Source: Candidatus Gastranaerophilales bacterium (GTDB lineage Bacteria > Cyanobacteriota > Vampirovibrionia > Gastranaerophilales > Gastranaerophilaceae). From it: a stretch of DNA of 64,000 nt. Shown one piece after another: positions 33,796 through 43,186 of this stretch (position 1 is its first letter; every line of letters begins with the position of its first letter). Location of the stretch: contig CAKMWI010000003.1 in NCBI GenBank assembly GCA_928722015.1, positions 62,001 through 126,000 on the forward strand, given 5' to 3'. The translations under genes were made by a program, and so were the position numbers. A model generated the notes under the pieces. It was not told where the DNA came from, did not search any database, and saw only the letters and a list, made by a program, of their open reading frames with translations.

Positions 33796-34380
33796 TTATC
33801 TTAGTTTTTTTATTCCATTTTTAATTTTATCAAATATAGCATGGAATATAGTTTTGTATTTTGCACATTCCGGATCTAATAAATACAGCTTTCCATCTTT
33901 GGATATTCCAATTTGTTGAACATCATAATCATAAAAGTCAAAAGTTTTGTATCCTTTTTGTTTAATTGCTTGTTTTACAATATCAACAAATTCCGGAGAC
34001 AATCCGTGCTGGTATAACTTTTCTTCTATATAATAATGAATCTTACCTATTTTTCCCTTTGCATACAAAGGGACATCAAAACTCTCATGTGGGCGGTTCA
34101 TTGGAAAATGATTTCCTATAGATAATTTAAGGATTTTACCTTCCGGTGTTTCAAATGCTGCGGCTGTAGAGCCTCTGCCAACTAGACAACGGACTTTTTG
34201 AGATGATAATTCTGTATCTTTTGAAGTTTCTTTAATAAAAATATCAAAAATTTCACAATTGTCAGTTTCTTTGATTTGATGCAAAGCTTCAATAAGCGGT
34301 ATATTGTCTGAAGAGGCTTTAAAATTGATATGGGATAAATATGAATTTTTATTAGTTCTATTAAAATTATTTATAATCAT
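33796..34380 (-). CDS. Small protein-kinase-like protein
   Basis: 194 residues. After an N-terminal tail with an INFKA motif (about 19-23), the centre resembles a kinase N-lobe: a Gly-rich GRGSTAAAFETPEG followed by KILKLS with a candidate ATP-binding Lys. Near the C terminus DGKLYLLDPECAKY has an Asp-Pro-Glu in the place of the kinase DFG, but no HRD motif is visible. At under 200 residues it is much shorter than a full kinase. No signal or membrane helix. It may be a pseudokinase or a minimal phosphotransferase; the family is not recognised by name. Confidence 0.55.
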   Translation of the reverse strand: MIINNFNRTNKNSYLSHINFKASSDNIPLIEALHQIKETDNCEIFDIFIKETSKDTELSSQKVRCLVGRGSTAAAFETPEGKILKLSIGNHFPMNRPHESFDVPLYAKGKIGKIHYYIEEKLYQHGLSPEFVDIVKQAIKQKGYKTFDFYDYDVQQIGISKDGKLYLLDPECAKYKTIFHAIFDKIKNGIKKLR

Positions 34381-34535
34381 ATATTATTAACAACATAGCT
34401 AAAAATAAAATTTGCTATGTAATAAATATATCAAAAAAGTCTCAAAATTTATATTATACTATTTATGTCTGTTGTATAATCTGTAGCTTTTTCAGATGAT
34501 ATTTAGGTGTTTTAAAATAGTATTTCATTTTATTT

Positions 34536-35058
34536 TTATTTAAAAAATTCTTGAGGGTATTGTACGACTGCATTAAGGTTTGTTGATTTCCCTTGAAGGT
34601 TTATTGCCATATAAAATTCTTTTGGAACATCAAAAGGACTTTTAATTCCAAAAATATGGGCAGGTTTATATCCGAATTTTGAATAATACGAAGGATATCC
34701 CAAAAGTATGGAATATTCATAACCCATTGTTTTGGCAATTTTATGTCCTTCTTGTATTAAATTACTTCCAATTCCAAGTTTTTGATATTTAGTGGCAACG
34801 GAAAGAGGAGCCAGAGCCAGTTGCACTGAATCTCCAACTTTGATTTTGCTAAATAGAATATGCCCAATAATTTCATTGTTATATTCTGCTACGAGTGAAA
34901 GTTCGGGAATAAAAGCAGTGCTTTCTCTTAATCTGTCGACTAAATTGTGTTCATCACCATCAGTATGTTGTGCTTGTGCAAAAGTATTTTTTATTAATTC
35001 AAAAATTTTTTTTTCTGTCAGACGGTATTTCTTGACGAATTTTGATGTTATCTAACAT
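34536..35058 (-). pseudogene. GNAT acetyltransferase interrupted at an A9 tract
   Basis: Starting at ATG 35058 the frame reads MLDNIKIRQEIPSDRKKNF and stops after a run of nine A (35014-35006 on the minus strand). With eight A it would continue IFELIKNTFAQAQHTDG and on through a full GNAT domain: SLVAEYNNEIIGHILFSK, LAPLSVATKYQKLGIGSNL (acetyl-CoA loop Q-x-x-G-I-G) and GYPSYYSKFGYKPA. The complete product would be about 174 residues. The downstream part is intact in one frame, so this could be a recent frameshift, a slippage-controlled gene or a sequencing error. It follows flgC by 29 nt on the same strand. Confidence 0.7.
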
Positions 35059-35087
35059 TTTAATTCCCGTTAAAAATTATTAAACTG

Positions 35088-35531
35088 TTATTTTCCTATT
35101 TCTAAAGCTCTTTGGGCCATTGATTTTGAGATATTAACAAGAGCTAGGTTAGCTTCGTAGGCTCTTTGGGCCATCAAAGCATCTGCGATATCTACCATAG
35201 CATTAACGTTTGATGCTCTGATGTATCCGTTAGCGTCGGCATCCGGATGGCCCGGTTTATATATTTTTTCTCCGAGAGTTGGATCTTCTACGACACCGGA
35301 AAAATTAACTCCACCTTGCAGATATGGAAGTGTTCCTACTCCAAAAACATCTTCTTTCATTGTATTCATCAATCCGTGAAATGAAATGTCATCTGTAGCA
35401 TTTAGTACAGGGATTTTTCTAACGTAATTAGGTGTATCGAGATTTGCAATATTTTTTGCATGAACATCAATTCTTTTTCCGTGAACTTTTAGTGCATTTG
35501 CTCCAATATCAATTGATTCCATTAAACCCAT
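35088..35531 (-). CDS. flgC: Flagellar basal-body rod protein FlgC
   Basis: 147 residues. N-terminal rod motif NIANLDTPNYVRK and C-terminal NVNAMVDIADALMAQRAYEANL are diagnostic for FlgC, which builds the proximal rod in the periplasm. AGGTGATA precedes the ATG. It follows flgB by 18 nt in a leftward rod-gene operon. Confidence 0.92.
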   Translation of the reverse strand: MGLMESIDIGANALKVHGKRIDVHAKNIANLDTPNYVRKIPVLNATDDISFHGLMNTMKEDVFGVGTLPYLQGGVNFSGVVEDPTLGEKIYKPGHPDADANGYIRASNVNAMVDIADALMAQRAYEANLALVNISKSMAQRALEIGK

Positions 35532-35549
35532 TTATATCACCTGCCTTAA

Positions 35550-35897
35550 TTATTTACCAACATTTATAACGGTTTTCATTTCAGTAACTATATTTGACAT
35601 TCTTCTTGTTGCCATTGAATAAAGGATTGAGTTTTCCTGCATTTGTAAAAGTTCATTTGCAGGATTAACGGGCTCTTCTGATTGGTCCATTGCTATTGCG
35701 GATGGACCAAGTTTTTCAGATAATTTTGTTTCCAGTGGACTATTCATTGTACTTAGATATTGACCGAATTCAATATCTTGTCTTATATATCCCGGAGTAT
35801 CAACGTTAGCTACGTTTGAACCCAATGCTCTTTGTCTTTGAGATATCAAATCCATCATTAGTGAAACTTTACCCATGCTGTCTAAAGATGTATACAT
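35550..35897 (-). CDS. flgB: Flagellar basal-body rod protein FlgB
   Basis: 115 residues, slightly short for FlgB (usually about 130). The N-terminal helix with QRALGSNVANVDTPGYIRQD is the conserved rod motif, followed by a C-terminal helix (ENSILYSMATRRMSNIVTEM). It lies between two flgF/G paralogues and flgC in the same operon. Confidence 0.9.
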   Translation of the reverse strand: MYTSLDSMGKVSLMMDLISQRQRALGSNVANVDTPGYIRQDIEFGQYLSTMNSPLETKLSEKLGPSAIAMDQSEEPVNPANELLQMQENSILYSMATRRMSNIVTEMKTVINVGK

Positions 35898-35928
35898 TAT
35901 TTCTTATGCCTTTCAATAATTTGTTTTA

Positions 35929-36645
35929 TTAACCTTCTCTGATATTAATTGATTTATTATACATTGTATCAGCCAGTTTCAACATTTGCATACTGGCAAG
36001 CATAGAAGCATTTAATCTTAATAAATCTGTTGCTGAAGAATAGATACTAACATTTGCTCTTTCCAGATTGTTTTGTTTAAAACAATCATGGTTTTTTATG
36101 AGTCTTGCTTCTCCTGCATCATCTGTTGCAATTAATCTATTCATATCAGCAGATTGCATACCGTCGGGGTTGTCAAATCTTACAAGCGGGATGGTTCCGA
36201 CTTTTCGTGCTTTTGCTCCGCGAGAATCGTAAGCCATTACATCCCCGTTTTGTTTAATTTCAAATTTAAAACAGTTTGTAGGTATTTGTATTCCTTCTCC
36301 AACAAGCCATCCATCACTGGTTGTGAGATATCCGTTTTTACCTTGTTTAAATGCTCCGTCTCTGGTGTATTGCACTTCTCCTGATGGTGATACTACAGGA
36401 ATAAAGCCAGGTCCATCAATTGCAACATCATAGGGATTACTTGTGATTCTTATTGAACCTTGAGAATAATCTGTCCTAACTGCACCAGTAAGGTATCCGT
36501 CTTCTTTAAGAATTTGTTCAAAAGTTACTTTTTTATAACCTGTTGTATTTACGTTTGACAGATTATTTGCGATTTGTCCAAATCGTTCAAATTGGATAAG
36601 TGCGTTATTTGTACCTTTTGAAATTATTGCTTGTAAGTTATACAT
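35929..36645 (-). CDS. FlgF/FlgG-family rod protein (downstream copy)
   Basis: 238 residues. It has the family's N-terminal FGQIANNLSNVNTTGYKK and central DVAIDGPGFIPVVSPSGEVQYTRDG-type segment, with YDVAIDGPGFIPV and VQYTRDGAFK visible. The C-terminal helix (ASMLASMQMLKLADTMYNKS) is less like canonical FlgG than usual. I cannot decide between distal rod FlgG and proximal FlgF. Second gene of the leftward operon. Confidence 0.83.
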   Translation of the reverse strand: MYNLQAIISKGTNNALIQFERFGQIANNLSNVNTTGYKKVTFEQILKEDGYLTGAVRTDYSQGSIRITSNPYDVAIDGPGFIPVVSPSGEVQYTRDGAFKQGKNGYLTTSDGWLVGEGIQIPTNCFKFEIKQNGDVMAYDSRGAKARKVGTIPLVRFDNPDGMQSADMNRLIATDDAGEARLIKNHDCFKQNNLERANVSIYSSATDLLRLNASMLASMQMLKLADTMYNKSINIREG

Positions 36646-36662
36646 TTATTAAATCCTCTTTT

Positions 36663-37361
36663 TTAAGAAGCTGAACTTAGTTGAGAAATGGCTTTGCCAA
36701 GGTTTGCATTTTGAAGCATAAACATTTGTCTGTTGGCATCAAAATTTTTCATATAAGGCATCATTTTAATAAATTCTTCATGTAGAGCAACATTGGAATA
36801 TTCGTTATATCCTTGTTTAACATTTGGATCCATTACAAGAATTCCGTTTGTATCAACAACTCCTAATTGTCCTATATTTGTTAATTTATTTGTTTCCGGA
36901 TTGAAAAGAGTAATTTTTCCGGATTTGTCAATTTTTATCTGTTTTAAATCCTGTGGAATAAATGGAAATTGGATAGGTGTACCTGCATTTGAAAGAACAT
37001 GTGCATCTTCAAGTGTTAGTAGCGAACCATCTTTTCCTATTTTAAATCTACCGTCTCGGGTTAATTTAATGCCATTTTCGGATTCTGTTTGGAAATATCC
37101 TTTATTTGCAAGTGCTATATCTAACGGATTTGAAGAAACAGCTATACGTCCGACTTTGTCATCTTTTGTTGTAGAAATGGCATGAACACCTAAAAATTCG
37201 ACAAAAGACGAGACAACAGGTTCTTTTCTCTGATAACCGATTTTGTCAAATCCTCCAACATTTTCGTTGCTTATACCAATTAGCTCACTTTGTACATGCA
37301 TAGCGCGTATGGAAGTGGTTAATCCATTTTCGTTATAATATATTCCGCCATTGATTCGCAT
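36663..37361 (-). CDS. FlgF/FlgG-family rod protein (upstream copy)
   Basis: 232 residues; first gene of the rod operon, with GAGGTAG before its ATG. The pattern NPLDIALANKGYFQTES and IKLTRDGRFKIGKDGSL is the FlgE/F/G family core, but the N-terminal NxxNxxT motif is altered (GISNENVGGFDKIGYQ) and the C terminus is a helix (NANLGKAISQLSSAS). It is probably FlgF-like. Two paralogues in tandem match the FlgF plus FlgG arrangement of Gram-negative rods. Confidence 0.8.
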   Translation of the reverse strand: MRINGGIYYNENGLTTSIRAMHVQSELIGISNENVGGFDKIGYQRKEPVVSSFVEFLGVHAISTTKDDKVGRIAVSSNPLDIALANKGYFQTESENGIKLTRDGRFKIGKDGSLLTLEDAHVLSNAGTPIQFPFIPQDLKQIKIDKSGKITLFNPETNKLTNIGQLGVVDTNGILVMDPNVKQGYNEYSNVALHEEFIKMMPYMKNFDANRQMFMLQNANLGKAISQLSSAS

Positions 37362-37510
37362 TTTACTACCTCTACATGTTATTTATTAATATTGTCGAAT
37401 ATTTTTGATTTTTACTCAATATTTCTGAAAAAAATCATCTGTTTGTACTAGTTTATGCATGTTTTTAATAATATTTTGGTTAAAGTCAATAATTATTTAT
37501 GCTTTTATAA

Positions 37511-37541
37511 TAAAAAAGACTGTTGTATATATACAACAGCC
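37511..37541. terminator. Bidirectional terminator
   Basis: Perfect 20-bp palindrome CTGTTGTATATATACAACAG (37520-37539), flanked by A6 on the left and CCTTTT on the right, so it can stop leftward transcription of the Spy-like gene. Confidence 0.78.
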
Positions 37542-37567
37542 TTTTAATACCTTTTGATATAATTTAA

Positions 37568-38143
37568 TTATTCTTCTGCTACAGGTTTTTTCTCCATATT
37601 ACAAGGAGGCATTGGCGGTCTTCTGTGCATATCTCCTTTTCTATGATGAGATTTGAATTCTTTTTTAGCTTCAGCTTTTAACTTGTGTAATGTTTTTAAC
37701 TGTTTTGCAGTTAAGATAGCTTCGAAATCTTGTTTGCTTTGTTTATGAATATCACGAATTTGTAATTTTAAAGCATGCAAATCTTTTTGGATAGGAGCTA
37801 ATTTTTCTTGTCTTTCTTTTAATGTTAATCTTTCGTTAAATATAGCTTCCATTTCTTGATGTTTAGCTTTTATTTGTTCTTTTAGCGGAGCAACAGCTTC
37901 TGCTTCTTTTTCTCTAATCTGTTTAGCTTGTTCTTTTTGAGCATCAGTTAATTTTAAATCCTGTTCAAATTTTTGGATGTCAAAGCATGGTTTTTTCATT
38001 TTATTTGGGCATCCAAATTCAGGTTTAGGAGCTTCCTGACTTTGTAATGGACAAGGACCTTGAGGAGTCGGTTTTTCATTAGCCATTACTTGGGTTGTTG
38101 CAGTTAAAGCGATTACTCCTGCTAGAATTAATAATTTTTTCAT
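37568..38143 (-). CDS. Spy/CpxP-like periplasmic LTxxQ protein
   Basis: 191 residues. Signal peptide (1 to about 21, ending TQVMANE), then a Pro/Cys-containing linker and an all-helical domain with two LTxxQ motifs (LTDAQ and LTAKQ), the mark of Spy/CpxP periplasmic chaperones. The tail is His/Arg/Pro-rich (HHRKGDMHRRPPMPP), which may bind metal. Several Cys (CPLQ, FGCPNK, KPCFD, PPCNM) could form disulfides. Likely an envelope-stress chaperone; monocistronic. Confidence 0.8.
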   Translation of the reverse strand: MKKLLILAGVIALTATTQVMANEKPTPQGPCPLQSQEAPKPEFGCPNKMKKPCFDIQKFEQDLKLTDAQKEQAKQIREKEAEAVAPLKEQIKAKHQEMEAIFNERLTLKERQEKLAPIQKDLHALKLQIRDIHKQSKQDFEAILTAKQLKTLHKLKAEAKKEFKSHHRKGDMHRRPPMPPCNMEKKPVAEE

Positions 38144-38369
38144 TTTACTTCCTTTCTTTTTAACTCTAATTTTTCTACTTTGTTAACCTCTACATTTAGT
38201 TAACGAGTTGGAATAAAAAATGTTCATTTTTATTTCATAAAAAATTTTTGTTGTAATAAAAAGGTCTACAGTTTTATTTAAATGTTTTATACTATTATGT
38301 AAAATTTGTCAACATGTGAAAATCTTGTATAATAAAAACAATAAATGTTATATGATAATAGGAGAGGAT

Positions 38370-39683
38370 ATGATTTTAATTAATTTGTGTATAATTTTGT
38401 TTCTTCTTTTTGCAAACGGATTTTTTGTTGCATCAGAGTTTGCACTTGTCAGTGTAAGACAAACTCGGATAAATCAATTGGCAAATGAAGGTAATAGAAC
38501 TGCAGAGATTGCAGTAAAAGCTCTTAAAGAATTAGACAGATATATTGCTGCAACTCAGCTGGGTATAACTATAGCAAGTATCGGGTTAGGTTGGGTTGGC
38601 GAAGCTACTCTTGCTAAAATAATACATCCGTTATTTGACTTTTTACCTTATGTCTCAAGTACAATTGCATCACATACAATTGCTGTGGCATTGGCGTTTG
38701 TTTTAATTACTTTTATGCATGTTGTTATAGGAGAATTGATGCCAAAATCAATTGCCCTTCAGTATCCGGAAGCTACAACTCTAAAAGTTACAAGACCGCT
38801 TGTTTTTATTGCTAAGCTTTTTACACCTTTCATTTTTCTTCTGAATGGTTTTGGTAATTTTTGTTTAAAACTTTTGAGAATTCCTCCTGCCCATCCTGCT
38901 CATTCTGTGCATACGGAAGAAGAATTGGATATGATTATTGATGCAAGTTATAAAGGCGGAGTTTTAAATGAAACAGAAAATTTTTTGTTAAAAAATACTC
39001 TTAAATTTACTAATATTACCGCAAAACAAATTATGGTACCGAGATGTGATGTGATTGCTGTTTCTGTTGATATAGATTTAGAAAAACTGGAAGAAATCAT
39101 TCTTGAAAATCAATATACAAGATATCCTGTTTATGAAAACAGTATTGATAATATTTTAGGTATTTTGCATTTAAAAGATATGTATTCTTGTCAGTTAAGA
39201 CACGATGATTTTGATTTACGTAAATGTTTACGAAAACCTCTTCTTGTGCCGGAAACAACTACAGCAGATGTTATTTTACAAGATTTTAAGACAAATAGAA
39301 CTGAAATTGCAGTTGTTGTGGATGAATTTGGGGGTTCTTCAGGAATTATCACTTTGGAAGATGTTTTAGAAGAAATTTTTGGGGATGTACATGATGAGTT
39401 TGATGATGAAGAAGATGCAGAAGATATAAAGAAAATTTCTGATAAAAGATTTATAGTAAAGGGACTTACCAGACTGACCGAGTTTTTTACATATTTTGGA
39501 ATTGATGAAGGTGAACAGGAAGTTGAAACTATAGGTGGTCTTGTTCAAAAACAACTTGGACGGCTGGCTGAAACAAAAGATGAAATATATATTACAAATT
39601 TAAAAATTAGAGTTCTTGAAATAGAGGATAGAAGAATCAAAAAATTACTGGTAGAAAAGAGCGCGTCTAAGATAAATGCATAA
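38370..39683 (+). CDS. CNNM/CBS transporter-associated protein (HlyC/CorC family)
   Basis: 437 residues. A DUF21/CNNM membrane domain (four helices in the first about 180 residues, with NGFFVASEFALVSVR), then a CBS pair (IMVPRCDVIAVS; TRYPVYENSIDNILGILHLKD) and a C-terminal CorC_HlyC domain (DVHDEFDDEEDAE ... GLVQKQLGRL). ATG 38370 is chosen because AGGAGAGG lies right before it; the longer frame from 38316 has none. Family members are linked to Mg2+/Na+ transport or to hemolysin. Exact role not visible. Confidence 0.85.
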   Translation: MILINLCIILFLLFANGFFVASEFALVSVRQTRINQLANEGNRTAEIAVKALKELDRYIAATQLGITIASIGLGWVGEATLAKIIHPLFDFLPYVSSTIASHTIAVALAFVLITFMHVVIGELMPKSIALQYPEATTLKVTRPLVFIAKLFTPFIFLLNGFGNFCLKLLRIPPAHPAHSVHTEEELDMIIDASYKGGVLNETENFLLKNTLKFTNITAKQIMVPRCDVIAVSVDIDLEKLEEIILENQYTRYPVYENSIDNILGILHLKDMYSCQLRHDDFDLRKCLRKPLLVPETTTADVILQDFKTNRTEIAVVVDEFGGSSGIITLEDVLEEIFGDVHDEFDDEEDAEDIKKISDKRFIVKGLTRLTEFFTYFGIDEGEQEVETIGGLVQKQLGRLAETKDEIYITNLKIRVLEIEDRRIKKLLVEKSASKINA

Positions 39684-39780
39684 ATAAATTAAATTCTTTT
39701 AAAATAATATGTAATTTTTCTTAATTAATCGTTCATATTCATAATATGTGTTAATATAGGATAAATAAAATATTTTAAGA

Positions 39781-39786
39781 TATAAT
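39781..39786 (+). promoter_or_regulatory. -10 box abutting the mfd start codon
   Basis: TATAAT followed by 7 nt and then the mfd ATG (39794). Transcription would begin at or next to the start codon. No Shine-Dalgarno of note and no clear -35. Confidence 0.5.
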
Positions 39787-39793
39787 ATTTTAT

Positions 39794-42700
39794 ATGTTTA
39801 AAATAAATGAAGATGATATAAGTAAAAGTTATGAAGAATTTAGATTCTGTATTAAAGATGGAAAATCTTTTGCAGTTACGGGTTTAACGTCCTTTTTGAG
39901 ACTTTTTTTATTATCTAAAGTTCAATCTTATTCAAAGAAAAAAGTTTTATTTATAACTTCTACAGAACAGAATGCTTTGAAATATCAGAGTGATTTAAAT
40001 TCGGTGTTTGGACTTAGTGTTTCTGTAATGCCGTTCCAAAATATTTCTATGTATGAAACAGTTTTGCCAAATCTCTATGATTATTCAGAACAGATTCATA
40101 TTATGAATTCAAAACCGGATATTGTTATTTGTCCGGTGAAAGCTTTACTTGAAAAGTTTCCGAATGCTGATTTTTTTAATAAAAATTCTTTTAAAATAAA
40201 AATAGGTGATACTATTGATTTGAAAAAACTTGCACGTAAACTTGTAGATTTGGGTTATAAAAAATCTACAATGGTAAATGATATTTCGGAATTTAGTATA
40301 AGAGGAGATATTGCAGATATTTATTCCTTGGATAAAAGCCCTGTACGAATTGAGTTATGGGGAGATGAGGTTGTTGATATCAGATATTTTAATAACGAAA
40401 CCCAGAAATCTGTTGAAAAAGTTAAGCAAGTTAATATTCTTCCTGTGTATAAGTTTATTACTGCAGGACAAGAAAATATAGTAAGAAATCTTCAGGTTGA
40501 AAGTATAGATGAAGAAGTCCCGGAAGAGAGTTATTTTGAAGGGATTGAAGTTTATCAGAACTTTTTTAACAAGAATATGGTCGGTTTGTTAGATTATTTT
40601 AGTGATTATACAATTGTTTTTGATGAAACAGCGGAAATATATTCAAAGTATGAGTTTCTTAATGATAATTTTGAAAAACAACTTGAGGAGAATTTAAAGC
40701 TCGGACTAATCAAAGAAATAGAAGGTAAAAATCATTTTACTTATGAGGAATTTCTGAGGAAAACTTCATATTTTACAAAAATTGGTTTTAATAATTTTAT
40801 TGATGGGCAGATGGGGGAACTTGTTGAGTTCAATGCCCAGCCCTTGAGAAATTTTGAGGCTGATTTTGATTTGATATCTGATTTTATTAATGAGCATAAA
40901 GATTACAAAATAATTATAGCAACTGATTATCCGGAAAGGGTTAAAGAAATTTTTGCAGAACGGGAAATTTATTCTGTAGAATATGCAGAAAGTATTGTTT
41001 GCAGCGGTTGTGTTTTAGAAGATTTTAAAACAATAATTTTTACTGATAGAGAGCTATTTAATAAACGTTCAAAAGAAATTACGACAACTAAAAAATCGTA
41101 TTATAAAGAAAAACCCGAATTTATTGAGAATATTAATGATATTAAACCTGGAGAGTTTGTTGTACATACGATTCATGGTCTTGGTATTTATAAAGGGTTG
41201 ACAAAACAAGAAATAGACGGTCAGTTAAAGGATTATCTTACTATAGAGTATGCGAATAAAGATAGATTGCATATTCCGGCAGAACAAATAAATCTTTTAT
41301 GCAGATATAGGGGTTCTGGTTCAGTAAAACCTAAACTTTCCAGAATGGGTGGTAAAGATTGGGAAAGTACAAAGGCTAAAGTTAAAAAAGCAGTTGAAGT
41401 TGTTGCTTATGATTTGTTAAGACTTTATGCCAGACGAAAAATGCAGGAGGGAATACAATTTTTACCTGATACAAACTGGCAAATTGAGATGGAAGAAGCT
41501 TTTGAATTTGTTGAAACCCCTGATCAGTTAAAAGCAATAGATCAGGTGAAAGAGGACATGGAATCTCCACAACCTATGGATAGGCTTATTTGCGGAGATG
41601 TGGGTTTTGGTAAAACGGAAGTTGCAATGAGAGCAATTTTTAAGGCTGTAACTTCAGGTAAACAGGTTGCAGTTGTCGTTCCTACGACTATTTTAGCACT
41701 CCAGCACTATCAGACAATTTCTGAAAGATTTAAACCTTTTGGAGTTGGAGTTGAATTATTATCAAGATTTAGAACTTCAAAAGAACAAAAAGAGACAATA
41801 AAAAATCTTGCAACCGGAAAGTGTGATGTTGTGATAGGTACGCATAGACTTTTGCAAGATGGAATAGTTTTTAAAGATTTGGGACTTTTAGTAATTGATG
41901 AAGAACATAGATTCGGTGTGCGTCATAAAGAAAAATTAAAACAATTAAGGGAAAATATTGATATCATTTCGATGTCTGCAACTCCTATTCCTCGAACATT
42001 GTATATGTCTTTATCCGGAATTAAGGATATGTCTGTTATTAATACCCCGCCTAAGAATCGATTGCCTATAAAAACTTATGTAGGTGAATGGAATGAAAAT
42101 ATGGTTAAAAACGCCATAAACCATGAATTGGATAGGGAAGGGCAGGTTTTTTATCTTTATAATAGGGTTGAAACTATTCAGGAAATGAAGACGCAGTTAC
42201 AAAGAATTGTTCCAAATGCAAGGATTGCAATCGGGCATGGCCAAATGGATGAAAAAGCATTAGAAGAAGTGATTGTAGATTTTGCAAATCATGAATATGA
42301 TGTTTTATTAGCTACAACGATTATAGAAAATGGAATTGATATACCTAATGCAAATACAATGATTATTCATGATGCTGATAGATTTGGGCTTGCACAGTTG
42401 TATCAATTGAGAGGACGTGTTGGGAGATCTCAACGTCAAGCTTATTGTTATTGTTTTTATAAAAAAAGTAAAGAAATTACAAAAGATGCAATGCACCGGT
42501 TGAAAGCTATAAAAGAATTTACTACACTTGGAAGTGGTTATCAAATCGCATTGCGCGATGTTGAAATCCGTGGAGTTGGCAATATTTTAGGGACTAAACA
42601 ACATGGCCATATGATAAATGTCGGATTTGATACATATTGCGAATTATTAGAAGAAACTGTTCAAGAACTTCAAGGTGAAAAGGTTGAAAAGGTTACTCCT

Positions 42701-43171
42701 ACTATTGTGGACATCAATGTAACAGCATATATTCCTGATGAGTGGGTTGGTTCTTCAGAACAGAAAATGATAGAATATAAACGTCTGGCTGATGTAAAAA
42801 CCCCTGTGGAATTGGATTATATTATTGAAGAGTGGACAGACCGTTTTGCTAAACCGCCTGAATGTGTTGAAAATTTGATAAAATTAATCAGATTGAGGCT
42901 TTCTGCTACTGAAATAAAAATTGCTGCAATTAGAGAATCAGGAGACAGTATAAGAATTTATACACCATATTCAAAGGCAGAATGGAATTTAGTACAAAAA
43001 GTTTTGCCTATTACAATTTCTAAAAAAATAAAATTTACGCAAGCGCCAGCTTCATGTCAGGAAGGCTCTTCTATTCTGATTTTGAACGCTTCTTATGTAA
43101 ATTTTAATGAAGTATTTAACATTTTAACTGATTTGTTTTATTATATACACAAGGTTAGTTATGAATATTAA
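39794..43171 (+). CDS. mfd: Transcription-repair coupling factor Mfd
   Basis: 1125 residues, full length. The UvrB-homology modules occupy the first about 350 residues, then the RNA-polymerase-interacting domain (FVVHTIHGLGIYKG), and the translocase with Walker A GDVGFGKTEVAMRA, Walker B VIDEEHRFGV, SATPIPRT and the RecG-like TRG region (RDVEIRGVGNILG). It removes stalled RNA polymerase and recruits UvrA. It is followed by the foldase gene 15 nt downstream. Confidence 0.96.
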   Translation: MFKINEDDISKSYEEFRFCIKDGKSFAVTGLTSFLRLFLLSKVQSYSKKKVLFITSTEQNALKYQSDLNSVFGLSVSVMPFQNISMYETVLPNLYDYSEQIHIMNSKPDIVICPVKALLEKFPNADFFNKNSFKIKIGDTIDLKKLARKLVDLGYKKSTMVNDISEFSIRGDIADIYSLDKSPVRIELWGDEVVDIRYFNNETQKSVEKVKQVNILPVYKFITAGQENIVRNLQVESIDEEVPEESYFEGIEVYQNFFNKNMVGLLDYFSDYTIVFDETAEIYSKYEFLNDNFEKQLEENLKLGLIKEIEGKNHFTYEEFLRKTSYFTKIGFNNFIDGQMGELVEFNAQPLRNFEADFDLISDFINEHKDYKIIIATDYPERVKEIFAEREIYSVEYAESIVCSGCVLEDFKTIIFTDRELFNKRSKEITTTKKSYYKEKPEFIENINDIKPGEFVVHTIHGLGIYKGLTKQEIDGQLKDYLTIEYANKDRLHIPAEQINLLCRYRGSGSVKPKLSRMGGKDWESTKAKVKKAVEVVAYDLLRLYARRKMQEGIQFLPDTNWQIEMEEAFEFVETPDQLKAIDQVKEDMESPQPMDRLICGDVGFGKTEVAMRAIFKAVTSGKQVAVVVPTTILALQHYQTISERFKPFGVGVELLSRFRTSKEQKETIKNLATGKCDVVIGTHRLLQDGIVFKDLGLLVIDEEHRFGVRHKEKLKQLRENIDIISMSATPIPRTLYMSLSGIKDMSVINTPPKNRLPIKTYVGEWNENMVKNAINHELDREGQVFYLYNRVETIQEMKTQLQRIVPNARIAIGHGQMDEKALEEVIVDFANHEYDVLLATTIIENGIDIPNANTMIIHDADRFGLAQLYQLRGRVGRSQRQAYCYCFYKKSKEITKDAMHRLKAIKEFTTLGSGYQIALRDVEIRGVGNILGTKQHGHMINVGFDTYCELLEETVQELQGEKVEKVTPTIVDINVTAYIPDEWVGSSEQKMIEYKRLADVKTPVELDYIIEEWTDRFAKPPECVENLIKLIRLRLSATEIKIAAIRESGDSIRIYTPYSKAEWNLVQKVLPITISKKIKFTQAPASCQEGSSILILNASYVNFNEVFNILTDLFYYIHKVSYEY

Positions 43172-43186
43172 ATAAGGAGAGATTAA

